This document shows positions 63,802 through 64,000 of a stretch of 64,000 nucleotides of DNA, piece after piece. A program made the translations under genes and the position numbers. The notes below the pieces were generated by a model. It had not been told where the DNA came from and ran no database searches. It was given only the letters and a program-made list of their open reading frames with translations. Origin of the DNA: Flavobacterium lipolyticum. Lineage in GTDB: Bacteria; Bacteroidota; Bacteroidia; Flavobacteriales; Flavobacteriaceae. How positions within the stretch are numbered: the stretch's first letter is position 1; each line of letters starts with the position of its first letter. The stretch lies in contig NZ_JAJJMN010000001.1 in the NCBI RefSeq assembly GCF_020905335.1, positions 3,596,001-3,660,000 on the forward strand, given 5' to 3'.

Positions 63802-64000
63802 TTAAAAAGTATATTGGTATGCCCAAAAAATCAAGACAATCTGAATGGGCAAGCGTAGAAACAAAATCCACTTGGGTAAACCAAAACTTGCTTTTTTATT
63901 CTGATACATATAAAGATTGGAAGGGAATACAGCAATTAAAGTAGCTATAATTCCCCATGCACCAAAATGAGAGGTAACAGGAATCAGGAGGAGTATGCCG
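63802..64000 (-). CDS. DoxX-like membrane protein (N-terminus cut by window edge)
   Basis: The frame is open from the right edge to the TAA at 63804-63802, giving the last 66 residues. They contain two membrane segments (IIATLIAVFPSNLYMY and LPIQIVLIFWAYQYTF) separated by KKASFGLPKWILFLR. The PSNLYMY...LRLPIQ pattern is that of the final half of DoxX-family proteins. The start is outside the window. Confidence 0.7.
   Translation of the reverse strand, partial: GILLLIPVTSHFGAWGIIATLIAVFPSNLYMYQNKKASFGLPKWILFLRLPIQIVLIFWAYQYTF

Overview
The window is an AT-rich chromosomal segment from a Bacteroidota bacterium, most likely a Flavobacterium or a close relative. The evidence is a set of -7 promoter elements of the TAnnTTTG type, a C-terminal type IX secretion sorting domain, a GSII-type and a GSIII glutamine synthetase side by side, many family-typical secreted proteins, and several intergenic repeat families of the kind seen in flavobacteria. 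No rRNA, tRNA, prophage or CRISPR array was recognised. Genes and intergenic repeats alternate throughout.

Layout. 1-0.9 kb: the start of a secreted protein gene on the minus strand and a structured element resembling Flavo-1 RNA. 0.9-2 kb: prfA. 2.3-7.9 kb: a minus-strand envelope-stress type cluster (AraC regulator, receiver protein, CHASE3 kinase, DUF4142 lipoprotein, OM barrel, and small membrane proteins of the lmo0937, YtxH and holin types). 8.5-15.5 kb: a large OmpA/TSP3 outer-membrane protein, pyrF, a metal/cobalamin-type binding protein, a 201-bp tandem duplication, and katG. 15.7-22.1 kb: minus-strand purU, DUF4197, several hypothetical envelope proteins, and an L,D-transpeptidase. 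22.4-27.6 kb: icmF (fused B12-dependent acyl-CoA mutase) and a type IX-secreted protein.

27.6-34.9 kb is the accessory part. It holds a REP-associated tyrosine transposase (RAYT) with REP-like hairpins around it, a long palindromic repeat, a truncated PorE-like gene, a small protein resembling the end of type ISP restriction enzymes, a degenerate ABC-ATPase-like protein, and three paralogous small secreted proteins. Two of those paralogues share an upstream motif with a nearby AraC regulator. 34.9-40.7 kb: S9 peptidase, a two-component system, an esterase and a collagen-like lipoprotein. 40.7-45.6 kb: a TerC-family protein, then divergent GSII and GSIII genes.

46-51.4 kb is a complete-looking curli-type amyloid export operon: two curlin-repeat proteins, CsgE, CsgF, CsgG and a multidomain lipoprotein. 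CsgE carries an extra N-terminal domain that looks like CsgH. CsgG carries an extra C-terminal barrel-like domain. 51.6-64 kb: purM, a second Flavo-1-like element, a GNAT acetyltransferase, a 19-copy array of a 71-bp two-hairpin repeat, a GH92 glycosidase, an M61 peptidase, a sterol-desaturase family protein, a YeaQ-type membrane protein, an aquaporin, and the end of a DoxX-like protein.

The parts most worth a second look are the curli operon fusions, the RAYT/REP block with its palindromes, the 71-bp array, the pseudo-ABC protein, and the shared motif in front of the paralogous secreted proteins. All family assignments were made by eye from motifs; no database search was run.
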